DNA of 64,000 nt from Gammaproteobacteria bacterium (GTDB lineage Bacteria; Pseudomonadota; Gammaproteobacteria; AKS1). The position numbers were made by a program, and so were the translations under genes. Numbering within the stretch: the first letter of the stretch is position 1; the number at the start of each line of letters is the position of its first letter. The stretch covers positions 29,663-93,662 of the forward strand of contig JALTKS010000118.1 of assembly GCA_027006175.1 (NCBI GenBank). The letters run 5' to 3'. Below the pieces are notes generated by a model. The model was not told where the DNA came from. It ran no database searches and saw only the letters and a program-made list of their open reading frames with translations. This document shows, one piece after another, positions 28,611-38,504 of the stretch.

Positions 28611-29762
28611 CTATCCTAACATTCCCCCACCACCCGGACTGTTCTCATCTTCTACTAACGACATACCTCCAATCGCTGTGTCCATTTTTTCAACCGCTTC
28701 TTCATCACCCAGTTTAATCATTAAGCGAAGCTCATTCGCAGAATCGGCTGAGTGAATCGCATCTTCGTAAGTGATCTCTCCTGATGTATAAAGATCATAA
28801 AGTGCTTGATCGAAGGTCTTCATACCATTTTGATTCGACTTACGCATGAGTTCTTTGAGTTCATGTATTGAACCCTTACGAATAATATCGGCTGCCAATG
28901 GTGTGTTAATTAAAACTTCAATGGCGGCACGGCGGCCTTTGCCATCCGGTGTCGGAATTAATTGTTGTGCAATAATCGCTTTAAGATTTAACGATAAATC
29001 CATTAACAATTGATTACGACGATCTTCAGGGAAGAAGTTGATAATACGATCTAATGCCTGGTTAGCATTATTGGCATGCAAGGTCGCTAAACATAAGTGC
29101 CCTGTTTCCGCGAACGTAATGGCATGTTCCATGGTTTCGCGAGTACGGATTTCACCAATAAGAATAACATCCGGTGCCTGACGTAAGGTGTTTTTTAACG
29201 CGACTTCAAATGACTCGGTATCAAGACCCACCTCGCGCTGGGTAATAATACAACCATCATGCTGATGAATGTACTCGATAGGATCTTCAATACTGATAAT
29301 ATGTCCGGTGGTATTTTTATTACGGTAGCCTATCATCGCCGCCAGTGATGTTGATTTACCGGTACCCGTACCGCCCACAAATAAAACCAGCCCGCGTTTT
29401 GTCATAGATAAATTTTTAATGACTGCTGGTAATCTTAAATCTTCTAATGTTGGGATATGTGTTTCAATTTTACGTAACACCATGCCGGCATGGTTACGCT
29501 GAATAAAGGCACTGACGCGAAAACGCCCAATGCCGGAAGCAGAAATAGCGAAGTTACATTCGTTATGCTGGGTAAATTCATCTTTCTGTGCTTCGCTCAT
29601 AATACTAAACACAGTTTCTTTCGCTTGCGCTGGCGTCAATGATGTTTTTGTCACCGGCGTCAATTTGCCGTTTATCTTTAACGATGGCGCCATGCCTGCC
29701 GTAATAAATAAATCCGATGCGTTCTTTTGCACCATCAACTTTAATAACGATTCAAATTCCAT
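28611..29762 (-). CDS. pilU: Type IV pilus retraction ATPase PilU
   Basis: Hexameric GspE-family ATPase accessory to PilT. 383 residues: N domain (1-105), Walker A GGTGTGKSTS near 135, Asp box and Walker B IILIGEIRTRETM region near 200, His box TGHLCLATLHANNA near 225. The C-terminal tail is Gly/acid-rich (EDENSPGGGGMLG). Lacks the exact AIRNLIRE motif of PilT but has a related ADIIRKGS segment. Located 35 bases after pilT, same strand, as in Pseudomonas. Confidence 0.94.
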   Translation of the reverse strand: MEFESLLKLMVQKNASDLFITAGMAPSLKINGKLTPVTKTSLTPAQAKETVFSIMSEAQKDEFTQHNECNFAISASGIGRFRVSAFIQRNHAGMVLRKIETHIPTLEDLRLPAVIKNLSMTKRGLVLFVGGTGTGKSTSLAAMIGYRNKNTTGHIISIEDPIEYIHQHDGCIITQREVGLDTESFEVALKNTLRQAPDVILIGEIRTRETMEHAITFAETGHLCLATLHANNANQALDRIINFFPEDRRNQLLMDLSLNLKAIIAQQLIPTPDGKGRRAAIEVLINTPLAADIIRKGSIHELKELMRKSNQNGMKTFDQALYDLYTSGEITYEDAIHSADSANELRLMIKLGDEEAVEKMDTAIGGMSLVEDENSPGGGGMLG

Positions 29763-29797
29763 TCTGGCCTACCTCTTCTCCAGTCTAGCCCAGGCAC

Positions 29798-30838
29798 CTA
29801 GGCTAGAAATTGATCCTTATTCGCAGCACGCATACGTGCATCTTGTACGGTGATCTGACCTTTTCCAACCAAATCTTTCAAACACTGATCGAGTGTCTGC
29901 ATACCAATACCTTGACCGGTTTGAATAGCCGAGTACATTTGTGCAATTTTATTTTCTCGAATCAGGTTACGAATCGCCGGCGTACCAATCATAATTTCGT
30001 GGGCAGCAATACGACCACCGCCAATTTTCTTAATCAGCGTTTGAGCAATTACCGCACGCAGTGATTCAGACAACATAGACCGTACCATGTCTTTTTCAGC
30101 CGCCGGGAATACATCAATAATACGGTCAATGGTTTTTGCTGCGGAACTTGTATGTAGAGTACCAAAAACCAGATGACCTGTTTCTGCCGCTGATAGAGCC
30201 AGACGAATCGTTTCCAGATCTCGCATTTCACCGACCAGAATAATATCCGGATCTTCACGCAATGCTGAACGTAATGCTTCATTAAAGCCTAAGGTGTCAC
30301 GATGGACTTCTCGTTGGTTTACGAGACATTTTTTACTCTCGTGAACGAATTCGATGGGGTCTTCAACGGTAAGAATATGTCCAAATTCATTGTCATTTTT
30401 GTAATCAACCATCGCCGCCAGAGTAGTAGATTTACCCGAGCCGGTGGGACCTGTTACCAAAACAATGCCTCTTGGTACATCGGCAATTTCCTTAAATACC
30501 GCCGGACAACCCAGTTCTTCCAAACTCAGAATTCGTGAAGGAATGGTACGAAATACCGCGCCAGCACCACGGTTATGGTTGAAAGCATTGACACGGAAAC
30601 GAGCTAAACCGGGAATTTCAAATGAAAAATCGGTTTCAAAGAATTCTTCGTAGTCCTTACGTTGCTTATCATTCATAATGTCATAAATCAGGCTATGAAC
30701 CTGTTTATGTTCAAGTGCAGGGACGTTTATTCGGCGAATATCGCCATCGACACGAATCATTGGTGGTAAACCCGCTGATAAATGTAAATCCGATGCGTCA
30801 TTTTTAACACCGAAAGCAAGTAATTCTGCGATATCCAT
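29798..30838 (-). CDS. pilT: Type IV pilus retraction ATPase PilT
   Basis: Powers pilus retraction and twitching. 346 residues, the usual PilT size. Walker A GPTGSGKST at 130-138, Walker B LVGEMRDLET near 200, His box GHLVFGTLHTSSA near 225, and the conserved retraction motif AIRNLIRE near 285. The start is preceded by AGGGAGGATTGC, a strong ribosome site. Divergent from yggS across a short region with a dyad. Confidence 0.97.
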   Translation of the reverse strand: MDIAELLAFGVKNDASDLHLSAGLPPMIRVDGDIRRINVPALEHKQVHSLIYDIMNDKQRKDYEEFFETDFSFEIPGLARFRVNAFNHNRGAGAVFRTIPSRILSLEELGCPAVFKEIADVPRGIVLVTGPTGSGKSTTLAAMVDYKNDNEFGHILTVEDPIEFVHESKKCLVNQREVHRDTLGFNEALRSALREDPDIILVGEMRDLETIRLALSAAETGHLVFGTLHTSSAAKTIDRIIDVFPAAEKDMVRSMLSESLRAVIAQTLIKKIGGGRIAAHEIMIGTPAIRNLIRENKIAQMYSAIQTGQGIGMQTLDQCLKDLVGKGQITVQDARMRAANKDQFLA

Positions 30839-30876
30839 GCAATCCTCCCTTAGGGACAGAATTTATTGTTATTAAG

Positions 30877-30899
30877 TATACTGAATCACCTACAGTATA
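30877..30899. promoter_or_regulatory. Dyad in the pilT/yggS divergent promoter region
   Basis: TATACTG (30877-30883) and CAGTATA (30893-30899) form a 7-bp dyad with a 9-base gap between pilT (minus) and yggS (plus). On each strand one arm resembles a -10 box (TATACT), so it may be back-to-back promoters or an operator. Confidence 0.4.
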
Positions 30900-30919
30900 G
30901 CGCACCTACAGAGTTTGAC

Positions 30920-31609
30920 ATGAGCAACATCGCACAGGGTATTGAGACAGTAAAGCAGCGAATATTAGCGGCTGCAATAGCAGCAAACCGTGACCCAATC
31001 GAGGTGACGTTGCTGGCGATCAGTAAAACGCGCCCCATCGATGATATTCGTGCTGCTATCGCTGTCGGTCAGCAACATTTTGGTGAAAATTACCTGCAAG
31101 ATGCCCTACCCAAGATTGCCAGTCTTACCACAGAAGCCCCCGAGCTATGCTGGCATTTCATCGGTGCTATTCAGTCGAACAAAACCAGCGATATCGCACA
31201 ACATTTTGACTGGGTGCACACGGTAGAGCGCTTAAAAATTGCTAAAAGACTCAATGATCAGCGTCCGGAAGGACTTGAACCTTTACAGGTTTGCCTCCAA
31301 GTTAACATCAGCGGTGAAACCAGCAAATCGGGTATAGCCGCCGATGAGGTACAAGCATTAGCAGAAGCGATTGGTTCGCTACCACGATTAAAACTAAGGG
31401 GTTTAATGGCAATACCTGCCGCCACAAATGATGTCGCTGAACAGCAACAAGCATTTAAACATTTACGACAAATATTGGAACATTTAAACCAACAAGGTTT
31501 CCAACTGGATACCCTCTCAATGGGGATGAGTAACGATTTGGAAGCAGCGATAGCTCAAGGCAGTACCCTGGTTCGCATTGGTACCGCTATTTTTGGCGCA
31601 CGCGCATAA
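30920..31609 (+). CDS. yggS: PLP homeostasis protein (YggS/PROSC family)
   Basis: Single-domain alanine-racemase-like PLP binder that keeps pyridoxal phosphate balance. ATG at 30920 gives 229 residues starting MSNIAQGIETVKQRI; an upstream TTG would add a non-conserved stretch. PLP lysine in LLAISKTRP near 36, then GQQHFGENYLQDALPKI, HFIGAIQSNKTSD near 82, and SMGMSNDLEAAIAQGSTLVRIGTAIFG at the end in shorter segments. proC follows 18 bases later, the common gammaproteobacterial order. Confidence 0.95.
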   Translation: MSNIAQGIETVKQRILAAAIAANRDPIEVTLLAISKTRPIDDIRAAIAVGQQHFGENYLQDALPKIASLTTEAPELCWHFIGAIQSNKTSDIAQHFDWVHTVERLKIAKRLNDQRPEGLEPLQVCLQVNISGETSKSGIAADEVQALAEAIGSLPRLKLRGLMAIPAATNDVAEQQQAFKHLRQILEHLNQQGFQLDTLSMGMSNDLEAAIAQGSTLVRIGTAIFGARA

Positions 31610-31627
31610 TTAAGGTATGTTGAGACT

Positions 31628-32455
31628 ATGAACTATTCAATTGGATTTATCGGTGGCGGGAATATGGCAGCCAGTATCATTGGCGGGCTCATCAACGATG
31701 GCTTCCCTGCTAACAACATCCGTGTTGCAGAACCCAACGACACCGCTCGCGGTCAACTCACGACAAACTTCGGCATTCAAACAGAAACGGATAATGCTCA
31801 GGTCGCCAACAATGTTGATGTGCTGGTGTTAGCTGTAAAACCTCAGGTAATGAAGAGCGTCACAGAACACATTGCCGCATCCGTACAGGACAAACAGCCG
31901 CTGGTTATCTCCATCGCAGCAGGAATTCGTAGTAACAACCTGTCTGATTGGCTGGGTGGCGATGTTGCCGTTGTCCGCAGCATGCCAAATACACCAGCGC
32001 TGGTACAAAGTGGTGCAGCTGGGCTGTTTGCTAATAACAATGTATCTGAATCGCAACGAGAACAGGCAGAATCGATACTCCGTGCGGTTGGCATTACGGT
32101 TTGGTTAGATAATGAACAGCTTATCGATGCCGTAACGGCATTGTCTGGCAGTGGTCCTGCTTATCTCTTTTATGTCATCGAAGCGATGGAAAATGCTGGT
32201 GTTAAACTAGGCTTAGATGCAGATATTGCGCGTCGCCTTGCGGTACAAACGGCCTTTGGCGCCTCTAAACTGGCACTTGAATCATCTGATGACCCCGCTT
32301 TACTACGTGAAAAAGTCACCTCTCCTGGCGGCACAACCGAACGTGCACTGGAACGCTTAAAAGAAGGTGGTCTTGAAACCCTGTTCATAGAAGCCCTGCA
32401 GGCAGCCAGTGATCGTGCCGCCGAATTGGCCGATCAGCTTGGTAGTGGCGATTAA
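31628..32455 (+). CDS. proC: Pyrroline-5-carboxylate reductase
   Basis: Last step of proline synthesis, NAD(P)H-dependent. 275 residues: dinucleotide site GFIGGGNMAASIIGGL at the N terminus, LAVKPQVM near 70, VVRSMPNTPALVQSGA near 118, and the signature ALSGSGPAYLFYVIEAMENAG near 165-185 (given here in part). SPGGTTERALERLKEGG lies near the C terminus. In an apparent operon with yggS and yggT. Confidence 0.97.
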   Translation: MNYSIGFIGGGNMAASIIGGLINDGFPANNIRVAEPNDTARGQLTTNFGIQTETDNAQVANNVDVLVLAVKPQVMKSVTEHIAASVQDKQPLVISIAAGIRSNNLSDWLGGDVAVVRSMPNTPALVQSGAAGLFANNNVSESQREQAESILRAVGITVWLDNEQLIDAVTALSGSGPAYLFYVIEAMENAGVKLGLDADIARRLAVQTAFGASKLALESSDDPALLREKVTSPGGTTERALERLKEGGLETLFIEALQAASDRAAELADQLGSGD

Positions 32456-32483
32456 CCCCATCAATTTTTAGGAGTTTGAACCT

Positions 32484-33098
32484 ATGGGTAGTGATTATTT
32501 ACTCAACCCGGTTATTTTTCTTGTCGATACCTTGTTTGGCTTATACATCCTTGTGGTGATGCTGCGCTTCTTGCTGCAAATGGTGCGCGCTGATTTCTAT
32601 AATCCTTTTTCACAATTTCTGGTAAAGGCAACTAGTCCACTGCTTCGTCCATTACGACGCATTATTCCTGGCTGGGGTGGGGTTGATATTGCATCATTAG
32701 TACTTTTATTTATCCTGCAAAGCGTGGCTATTTTAGTCATGGCACTGTTACAAGGTGGCGCACTTGAAGCGATTGGCATTGCTGGTTTATTCATGGCAAC
32801 GATCACTAAACTGATTTCATTACTGCTTTATATTTATTTTTTCAGTTTAATCATCATTGCACTTCTTAGTTGGGTTTCTACTGGCGGCTATAATCCGGTA
32901 ACTGCATTAATGAGCAGCCTAACCGAGCCCTTATTACGCCCTGTCAGGCGCATCTTACCCCCGGTAGGAATGTTGGATTTCTCCGTGTTTGTGACTATTT
33001 TAGGGCTCGTTGTTGCAAGAATGCTGATTATGCCGCCTTTGTATGCATTATCAGTGCAACTTGGTTTCCCGATTTCATTATTACGACTACTTTATTAA
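32484..33098 (+). CDS. yggT: YggT family integral membrane protein
   Basis: 204 residues, two tandem YGGT units each with a pair of membrane helices. The repeated motif is NPFSQFLVKATSPLLRPLRRIIP near 40 and NPVTALMSSLTEPLLRPVRRILP near 140. The family is linked to membrane or osmotic stress and to division-related genes, but its biochemical role is not settled. Preceded by a clear ribosome site (TAGGAG). Confidence 0.93.
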   Translation: MGSDYLLNPVIFLVDTLFGLYILVVMLRFLLQMVRADFYNPFSQFLVKATSPLLRPLRRIIPGWGGVDIASLVLLFILQSVAILVMALLQGGALEAIGIAGLFMATITKLISLLLYIYFFSLIIIALLSWVSTGGYNPVTALMSSLTEPLLRPVRRILPPVGMLDFSVFVTILGLVVARMLIMPPLYALSVQLGFPISLLRLLY

Positions 33099-33107
33099 AC
33101 CAGAACA

Positions 33108-33401
33108 TTGAACGAAAACCACTACCATTGGCAAGGCAATGATCTCATTTTAAATGTACGCTTACAGCCCAAAGCCTCACGAAATGAAATTATTGGTGTC
33201 AAAGATAATCTGCTAAAAGTGCGATTAACCGCCCCGCCCGTTGATGGCAAAGCAAATGCGGCACTTTGTCAATTTATAGCTAAACGTTTTGCGGTCTCAC
33301 CGAGTCAGGTTGAACTCATCAACGGCGCACATCACCGACAAAAACGCTTGCTAATCCATTCACCAAAGCAACTCATTGCTGGAATATGTCACAAAATTTA
33401 A
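33108..33401 (+). CDS. yggU: DUF167/YggU family protein
   Basis: 97-residue small conserved protein of unknown function. Family core: LNVRLQPKASRNEIIGV, LKVRLTAPPVDGKANAALCQFIAKRF and VELINGAHHRQKRLLI, which together cover most of its length. The start is TTG at 33108, 9 bases after the yggT stop, with little ribosome site. The yggS-proC-yggT-yggU order is standard. Confidence 0.9.
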   Translation: MNENHYHWQGNDLILNVRLQPKASRNEIIGVKDNLLKVRLTAPPVDGKANAALCQFIAKRFAVSPSQVELINGAHHRQKRLLIHSPKQLIAGICHKI

Positions 33402-33562
33402 CCTGAAAAATCTCCTTAAAACGCTGCAATTTCAGCAAAATCGTCTATAACTACTACTATCAGGTGTTGCCACTGGCGCTGCTGTTATGCTTCGGCAACC
33501 AATAAAAATAGAATAAATACATGATGTTAGCGGTTATTTGCCGCACCTTGGAGTAGTACGAC

Positions 33563-35539
33563 ATGCCTAACAATGAGCTGATGTTGCAGATCGAAGCCTA
33601 TGCAAAATGGAAAAATGATCTCATCCGTGAAATTAAGTCATACCTCGATTGGCTTGAAGACAATGATCTTAATGACGCTGAAAATGACCTGCGTATTTAT
33701 GAAACCATTGAGTCATTAAAGTCAGATAAAATTACTGTTGCCTTTGTAGCAGAAGTCTCTCGCGGCAAAACCGAGCTCATCAATACGCTGTTTTTCTCAC
33801 AGTACAAACGACGCCTGTTGCCTTCTCAGGCGGGTCGCACCACGATGTGTCCCACCGAAATTTTCTTTGACGATAAGGCTGACCGCCCTTATATCCGATT
33901 ACTGCCGATTGAAACACGCCTCAACGGATACAGTATTGCTGAATACAAAAAAGAAGTTATTGAGTGGACCAATATTCACCTCGATCCTGAATCACCCGAT
34001 TCATTAGCCGAAGCCTTCAGCGAAGTCACCCGTACTAAACGAGTACCGGTTGAACGTGCTCGTGAACTGGGGTTATATGACGAGAAAGAATTTTTACATT
34101 TGGCTTCTCAAGATATTCCCACTACCCATATTGAAATTCCCAAGTGGCGTCATGCATTAATTAATTTCCCACACCCATTATTGCAACAAGGCCTGGTGGT
34201 GCTCGATACCCCTGGTCTCAATGCTCTGGGAGCTGAACCAGAACTTACCTTGAACATGCTACCCAATGCACAAGCGGTATTATTCCTGTTGGCGGCAGAT
34301 ACCGGTGTCACTAAATCTGACATGGAAATGTGGCAACACCACATTAGTAGCTATCGTGTTAGCCACAAAAAAGGCTTGCTAGTGGTTCTGAATAAAATTG
34401 ATACGCTTTGGGATGAATTACAAAACAAAGAAGCCATTGATATTAGTATTCATTCGCAGTGTAAAAAAACATCGGAAGAACTGTGTATTGAGATGGAAAA
34501 TATTTTCCCTATCTCGGCACAAAAAGCCCTGCTTGCCAAGGTTAAAAATGACGATATCTTGCTTGCCAACAGTGGCATTAACAAGCTCGAGCATGCTTTA
34601 AGCCGTGATATTATCCCTGAAAAACACCATATTATCAGTCAAAAAGTTATTTCTGAAATCAGCACCATGATTAATACCGATAAACAAACGCTGGTCGATC
34701 GGATTAATGCAACCTTGAAACAACGTGAAGAATTACAATCGCTCTGTGGTAAAAATGCGGATGTCATTATGCATTTACTCAAGAAAACCCGTGGCGAACA
34801 AATTGTGTACAACAAGAATTTAGAAGGACTAAAGAAAGGCCGACGCATACTGGATAGCTACAACTATAAACTGCTTGAACATCTTGACCTTGCTTCGGTC
34901 GATAAGCTGGTTGCGAGTACACGCAAATCCATGTCGGGTAGCTGGACAACGGTCGGCATGAAAAATGGTATGAAAGAATTCTTTGATAGTATGGCATCAA
35001 CCATGGAAGCCGCCTCTAATCAAGCGTTGGAAAGCCACAAATTAGTCCGTGCTATTTATCATAAATTTCACAAAGAACATGGTTTCAGAAATGTAAAACC
35101 AGCTCTCTTTACAACAAACCGTTTTCAACGTGAACTGGATTTACTCTACCGTGAAGCTGAATTATTCCGCAAGAGTCCAGTAACCACCATGACAGAGCAA
35201 AGTTTCGTGGTGAAAAAATTCTTTATTTCAATGGTGAGCAAGGCGCGCAATATATTTTTCAATGCAAATCAAGAAGCGAATCGCTGGGCAAAAGAAATTA
35301 TTAATCCTCTAAAAGCCCAAATTAAAGAGCATAAGCTGGATATTGAAAAACGGCTGCTTACATTACGTAAAATTAGTCAATCACGTGATACTCTGGAAGG
35401 ACGTATTGCAGAGCTTGAAGCGACCTTAAAAGATCTTGAGCAACAAATTTCAGCCATCAACTTAATGCTGGAAGTGGTTAAGCGTCCTTTTTCACCGCCT
35501 GTGAGTGATAACCAGCAATCTGCCGCTGATGCATCTTAG
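33563..35539 (+). CDS. Dynamin-like large GTPase
   Basis: 658-residue GTPase with bacterial dynamin layout. G1 at residues 63-70 is AEVSRGKT (Ala replaces the first Gly of GxxxxGKS/T), followed by ELIN. G3 is DTPGL at 215-219 and G4 is NKID at 277-280. An insertion with ARELGLYDEKEFLHLA lies between G1 and G3. The rest (350-650) is mainly charged helix, likely the stalk, with a coiled coil at 600-640 (LEGRIAELEATLKDLEQQ). No clear membrane segment was seen. It stands alone between yggU and metX. Known members act in membrane remodelling or phage and stress defence; the role here is unknown. Confidence 0.82.
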   Translation: MPNNELMLQIEAYAKWKNDLIREIKSYLDWLEDNDLNDAENDLRIYETIESLKSDKITVAFVAEVSRGKTELINTLFFSQYKRRLLPSQAGRTTMCPTEIFFDDKADRPYIRLLPIETRLNGYSIAEYKKEVIEWTNIHLDPESPDSLAEAFSEVTRTKRVPVERARELGLYDEKEFLHLASQDIPTTHIEIPKWRHALINFPHPLLQQGLVVLDTPGLNALGAEPELTLNMLPNAQAVLFLLAADTGVTKSDMEMWQHHISSYRVSHKKGLLVVLNKIDTLWDELQNKEAIDISIHSQCKKTSEELCIEMENIFPISAQKALLAKVKNDDILLANSGINKLEHALSRDIIPEKHHIISQKVISEISTMINTDKQTLVDRINATLKQREELQSLCGKNADVIMHLLKKTRGEQIVYNKNLEGLKKGRRILDSYNYKLLEHLDLASVDKLVASTRKSMSGSWTTVGMKNGMKEFFDSMASTMEAASNQALESHKLVRAIYHKFHKEHGFRNVKPALFTTNRFQRELDLLYREAELFRKSPVTTMTEQSFVVKKFFISMVSKARNIFFNANQEANRWAKEIINPLKAQIKEHKLDIEKRLLTLRKISQSRDTLEGRIAELEATLKDLEQQISAINLMLEVVKRPFSPPVSDNQQSAADAS

Positions 35540-35619
35540 TCATTTCGCTTAATCTCTTGTCAGCTGGCCTCGGTATCTTTAGACTGTAAACTCTCGTTAG
35601 TCATAGATAGTTTACAAAC

Positions 35620-36768
35620 ATGCCGGACACAATCCCGGAAAATTCTGTTGGACTCGTCACGCCTCAAACGATGCATTTCGATGCACCGCTTGCACTTGCC
35701 TGCGGACGGACACTCGACAGCTATGATCTTATTTATGAAACCTATGGCGAACTCAATGCCGACAAGTCCAATGCGATTCTGATTTGCCATGCCCTCTCCT
35801 CTGATCACCATGCGGCAGGGTATAACAGCATGGATGATAGAAAGCCGGGCTGGTGGGAAACCTGTATCGGCCCTGGCAAGGTCATTGATACCAATCATTT
35901 CTTTGTCGTCTGCCTGAATAATCTGGGCGGCTGCAAAGGCTCTACCGGGCCAACCAGTATTAACCCGGATAACGGCAAACGCTATGGCCCGGATTTTCCC
36001 ATCGTTACTGTCAAAGACTGGGTCGAAAGTCAGGCACGTTTTGCCGACAAATTAAATATCGACACCTGGCTGGCTGTTATTGGCGGCAGTCTCGGTGGCA
36101 TGCAGGTTTTGCAATGGAACATCGATTTTCCAAACCGGGTTAAACATGCCGCTGTGATCGCAGCAGCACCAAAATTAACGGCTCAAAATATTGGTTTTAA
36201 TGAAGTTGCTCGGCAAGCAATCATGCACGATCCGGATTTCCATAAAGGCCGCTACCAGGATAAAAATACATTACCTCGGCGTGGCTTAATGCTTGCTCGT
36301 ATGCTTGGACATATTACTTACCTCTCCGATGATGCGATGCGCGAGAAATTTGGTCGTGAATTACGTCAGGGGAAGATCAGTTACGGCTTTGATGTCGAGT
36401 TTCAGGTAGAAAGTTACTTACGCTATCAAGGTGAATCATTTGTTGATCGCTTTGATGCTAATACCTACTTGCTAATGACCAAAGCCCTCGACTATTTCGA
36501 TCCTGCCAGCGATTTCAATGATAATTTATCAACTGCGATGTCACGTGCAAGTGCAAACTTTTTAGTGATCTCCTTTAGCACGGACTGGCGTTTTGCTCCT
36601 GAGCGTTCACGCGAAATTGTTAAAGCACTGCAAGATAATGATCATGATGTCAGTTATGCGGAAATTGACGCGGCACATGGGCATGATGCCTTCCTTATTC
36701 CAATTAAGGAATACCTTGACGTATTCGGTGCCTGGATGGGGCATCTTGTTAAGGAGGTCTCAGTATGA
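35620..36768 (+). CDS. metX: Homoserine O-acyltransferase (MetX)
   Basis: Acylates homoserine at the start of methionine synthesis. 382 residues of alpha/beta-hydrolase fold: oxyanion region [13 protein letters not shown] near 50, the nucleophile elbow [13 protein letters not shown] near 150, [14 protein letters not shown] near 320 and the Asp/His pair in [14 protein letters not shown] near 350. MetX with MetW in this arrangement is known from Pseudomonas and relatives, where the acyl group may be succinyl. Whether acetyl or succinyl is used cannot be told with certainty. Overlaps metW by 4 bases. Confidence 0.95.
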   Translation: MPDTIPENSVGLVTPQTMHFDAPLALACGRTLDSYDLIYETYGELNADKSNAILICHALSSDHHAAGYNSMDDRKPGWWETCIGPGKVIDTNHFFVVCLNNLGGCKGSTGPTSINPDNGKRYGPDFPIVTVKDWVESQARFADKLNIDTWLAVIGGSLGGMQVLQWNIDFPNRVKHAAVIAAAPKLTAQNIGFNEVARQAIMHDPDFHKGRYQDKNTLPRRGLMLARMLGHITYLSDDAMREKFGRELRQGKISYGFDVEFQVESYLRYQGESFVDRFDANTYLLMTKALDYFDPASDFNDNLSTAMSRASANFLVISFSTDWRFAPERSREIVKALQDNDHDVSYAEIDAAHGHDAFLIPIKEYLDVFGAWMGHLVKEVSV

Positions 36769-37382
36769 GCGCCAATTCCCGGCAACTGCGCCCTGACTTA
36801 CAAACAATTTGCGAATGGATTCAACCCAAAACCCGTATCCTTGATCTCGGTTGCGGTGATGGCACCTTGCTTGCCATGTTAAAAACTGAACGCGATGTAA
36901 ATGGTTATGGCCTTGAAATAGAAGTCGGCAAAATCGTTAAATGTATTCAATCTGGTGTTAATGCTATTCACGCTGATTTAAACGCAGGACTTTCAGGTTT
37001 TGATGATAAAGCTTTCGACTATGTTGTCATGACACAGGCCTTGCAAGCTGTTGAACGCCCCGACCGTTTACTCAATGATATGCTGCGTGTTGGCAGAGAA
37101 GGGATTGTCACCTTCCCTAACTTCGGTCACTGGCGTTCACGCTTACAATTATTCTTTGGTGGGCATATGCCCGTTACCCCAAGCTTGCCAAGTAAGTGGT
37201 TTAACACCCAAAATATTCATCTCTGTACATTGCAAGACTTTGAACAACTCTGTGTTGATAACAAAATTAGTATTCTGCAACGCACGGTTGTCGATCGAGA
37301 CCATAAAAGTAGTCTTGGAATGAAGCTATTTCCTAACTTGTTAGGCGAAGTGGCTATTTACCGGATTCAGAAACAAACATAA
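36765..37382 (+). CDS. metW: MetW, methyltransferase-fold partner of MetX
   Basis: 205 residues of class I methyltransferase fold: [16 protein letters not shown] near 27, then [15 protein letters not shown] near 90 and [15 protein letters not shown] near 115. MetW is required with MetX for methionine synthesis in several bacteria but its reaction is unclear. Its start overlaps metX (ATGA). A strong terminator follows immediately at the stop codon. Confidence 0.95.
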   Translation: MSANSRQLRPDLQTICEWIQPKTRILDLGCGDGTLLAMLKTERDVNGYGLEIEVGKIVKCIQSGVNAIHADLNAGLSGFDDKAFDYVVMTQALQAVERPDRLLNDMLRVGREGIVTFPNFGHWRSRLQLFFGGHMPVTPSLPSKWFNTQNIHLCTLQDFEQLCVDNKISILQRTVVDRDHKSSLGMKLFPNLLGEVAIYRIQKQT

Positions 37383-37408
37383 AAAAAGCCTGCATCTGCA
37401 GGCTTTTT
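37382..37408. terminator. Bidirectional terminator after metW
   Basis: AAAAAAGCCTGCA, loop TC, TGCAGGCTTTTTT. The stem has A and T runs on both sides, so it can end metW (plus) and the beta-barrel gene (minus). Confidence 0.92.
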
Positions 37409-37426
37409 TATATTTCGATATGTTAA

Positions 37427-38356
37427 CTAGTATAAGTAGTTAACACCCACTGATACCACATTACGCTGATAATCAAATACATCTATATTTGAATCATTAT
37501 CCGTGTAGGTGTAGTCCACATAGGCATCCGCTCTCTTGGTAAGCTTATAATTCAGCGCCGCCTTGGCACGAAAACGCTCATCATCACGGCGAGTATTCAC
37601 TGTGGCTGACACATTATCATCCTTGTAACGACTATCACGATAACGTAAATCAAACTCTGTGCCCCACTTTGTGTTCAACGGAATTTTGGCGGTTGCACGT
37701 AATGTGTGACGTACCGGTGAACTACTTGTAAAGGTGGTTGCCGTTGAGCGATCAGCACGGTCATTGGTTTGGAATTCATAGTACAAGCGATAACGATTAC
37801 CACCTGATTTAAAGCGCGTTTCAATTCGCGCCTGATGCCGATCCCCTTCAAGATTGTTAAAACGACGACTTTCCGCACTAATATCGCTGTAACGGTAACG
37901 AAGTCTTAACTCTGTATTTTTATTTAAGGCACGGCGACCTTCTGCGGTAACCGCGAAAACGGTTTCATATGGATCGCCACCAAATTCAAGGTAATTATAT
38001 TTAGCACCAAAACGCCCGTACCAATCACCCATTTTCTTATGGTAAGCCAAACCGCCACCCACAAGGAAAAAGTTAAAGCTATCTTCAGTATCATATTCAC
38101 GGTTATAAAGTGTCGATGAAAAACGAATACCATCTTCTTTATTCCCTTTCAGATACCGACCGGCGGTTGCCAGCACATCAAGAAAATTATCTTTTTCATT
38201 ACTCGATAAAATATTACTGTCCGTACCCAGTGTCACATTGTCATCGTTACCAACACTTGCTGATAAAATACCTGACCAGTCACCCGCTACGGCAACACCA
38301 TTAACCAGCATCGCGGTGGTTAATATTAATAAACTTGTTTTGTATTTTTTAATCAT
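37427..38356 (-). CDS. Exported beta-barrel outer membrane protein, unknown function
   Basis: 309 residues with a signal peptide ending AVAGD (hydrophobic LLILTTAMLVNGVAVA). The mature part alternates polar and hydrophobic residues in short strands with many Arg, Asp and Tyr, and ends in ...VGVNYLY, an aromatic C terminus like that of outer membrane barrels. Repeated strand phrases such as LRYRYSDIS, FDLRYRDSRY and YVDYTYTDND suggest about 14 strands. It has no recognisable substrate motif. Strand and place downstream of the acidic heptad protein and ECF sigma genes suggest a shared regulon, but a terminator separates them. Confidence 0.75.
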   Translation of the reverse strand: MIKKYKTSLLILTTAMLVNGVAVAGDWSGILSASVGNDDNVTLGTDSNILSSNEKDNFLDVLATAGRYLKGNKEDGIRFSSTLYNREYDTEDSFNFFLVGGGLAYHKKMGDWYGRFGAKYNYLEFGGDPYETVFAVTAEGRRALNKNTELRLRYRYSDISAESRRFNNLEGDRHQARIETRFKSGGNRYRLYYEFQTNDRADRSTATTFTSSSPVRHTLRATAKIPLNTKWGTEFDLRYRDSRYKDDNVSATVNTRRDDERFRAKAALNYKLTKRADAYVDYTYTDNDSNIDVFDYQRNVVSVGVNYLY

Positions 38357-38447
38357 TACGTTTTCACCAAACTACCGATTTATGAAACAATATCACATTT
38401 AATGTAAATTGCTACATAAATATCATAGCTTACTAATAAATAAAGAA

Positions 38448-38477
38448 AACCCCTTTACCTAATCAGGTAAAGGGGTT
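38448..38477 (-). terminator. Terminator after the acidic heptad gene (minus strand)
   Basis: On the minus strand AACCCCTTTACCT, loop GATT, AGGTAAAGGGGTT, followed by TTTCTTTATTTA. The stem is 13 bp. It ends the transcript of the heptad-repeat gene and separates it from the barrel gene. Confidence 0.88.
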
Positions 38478-38504
38478 GCACACTACACACTTACCACAAA
38501 CGAA

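Noticed and set aside
33420..33562. Possible regulatory hairpin (GTTGCC...GGCAAC) before the dynamin-like gene
   Set aside because: Six-base arms with a 24-base loop are expected by chance; no other support.
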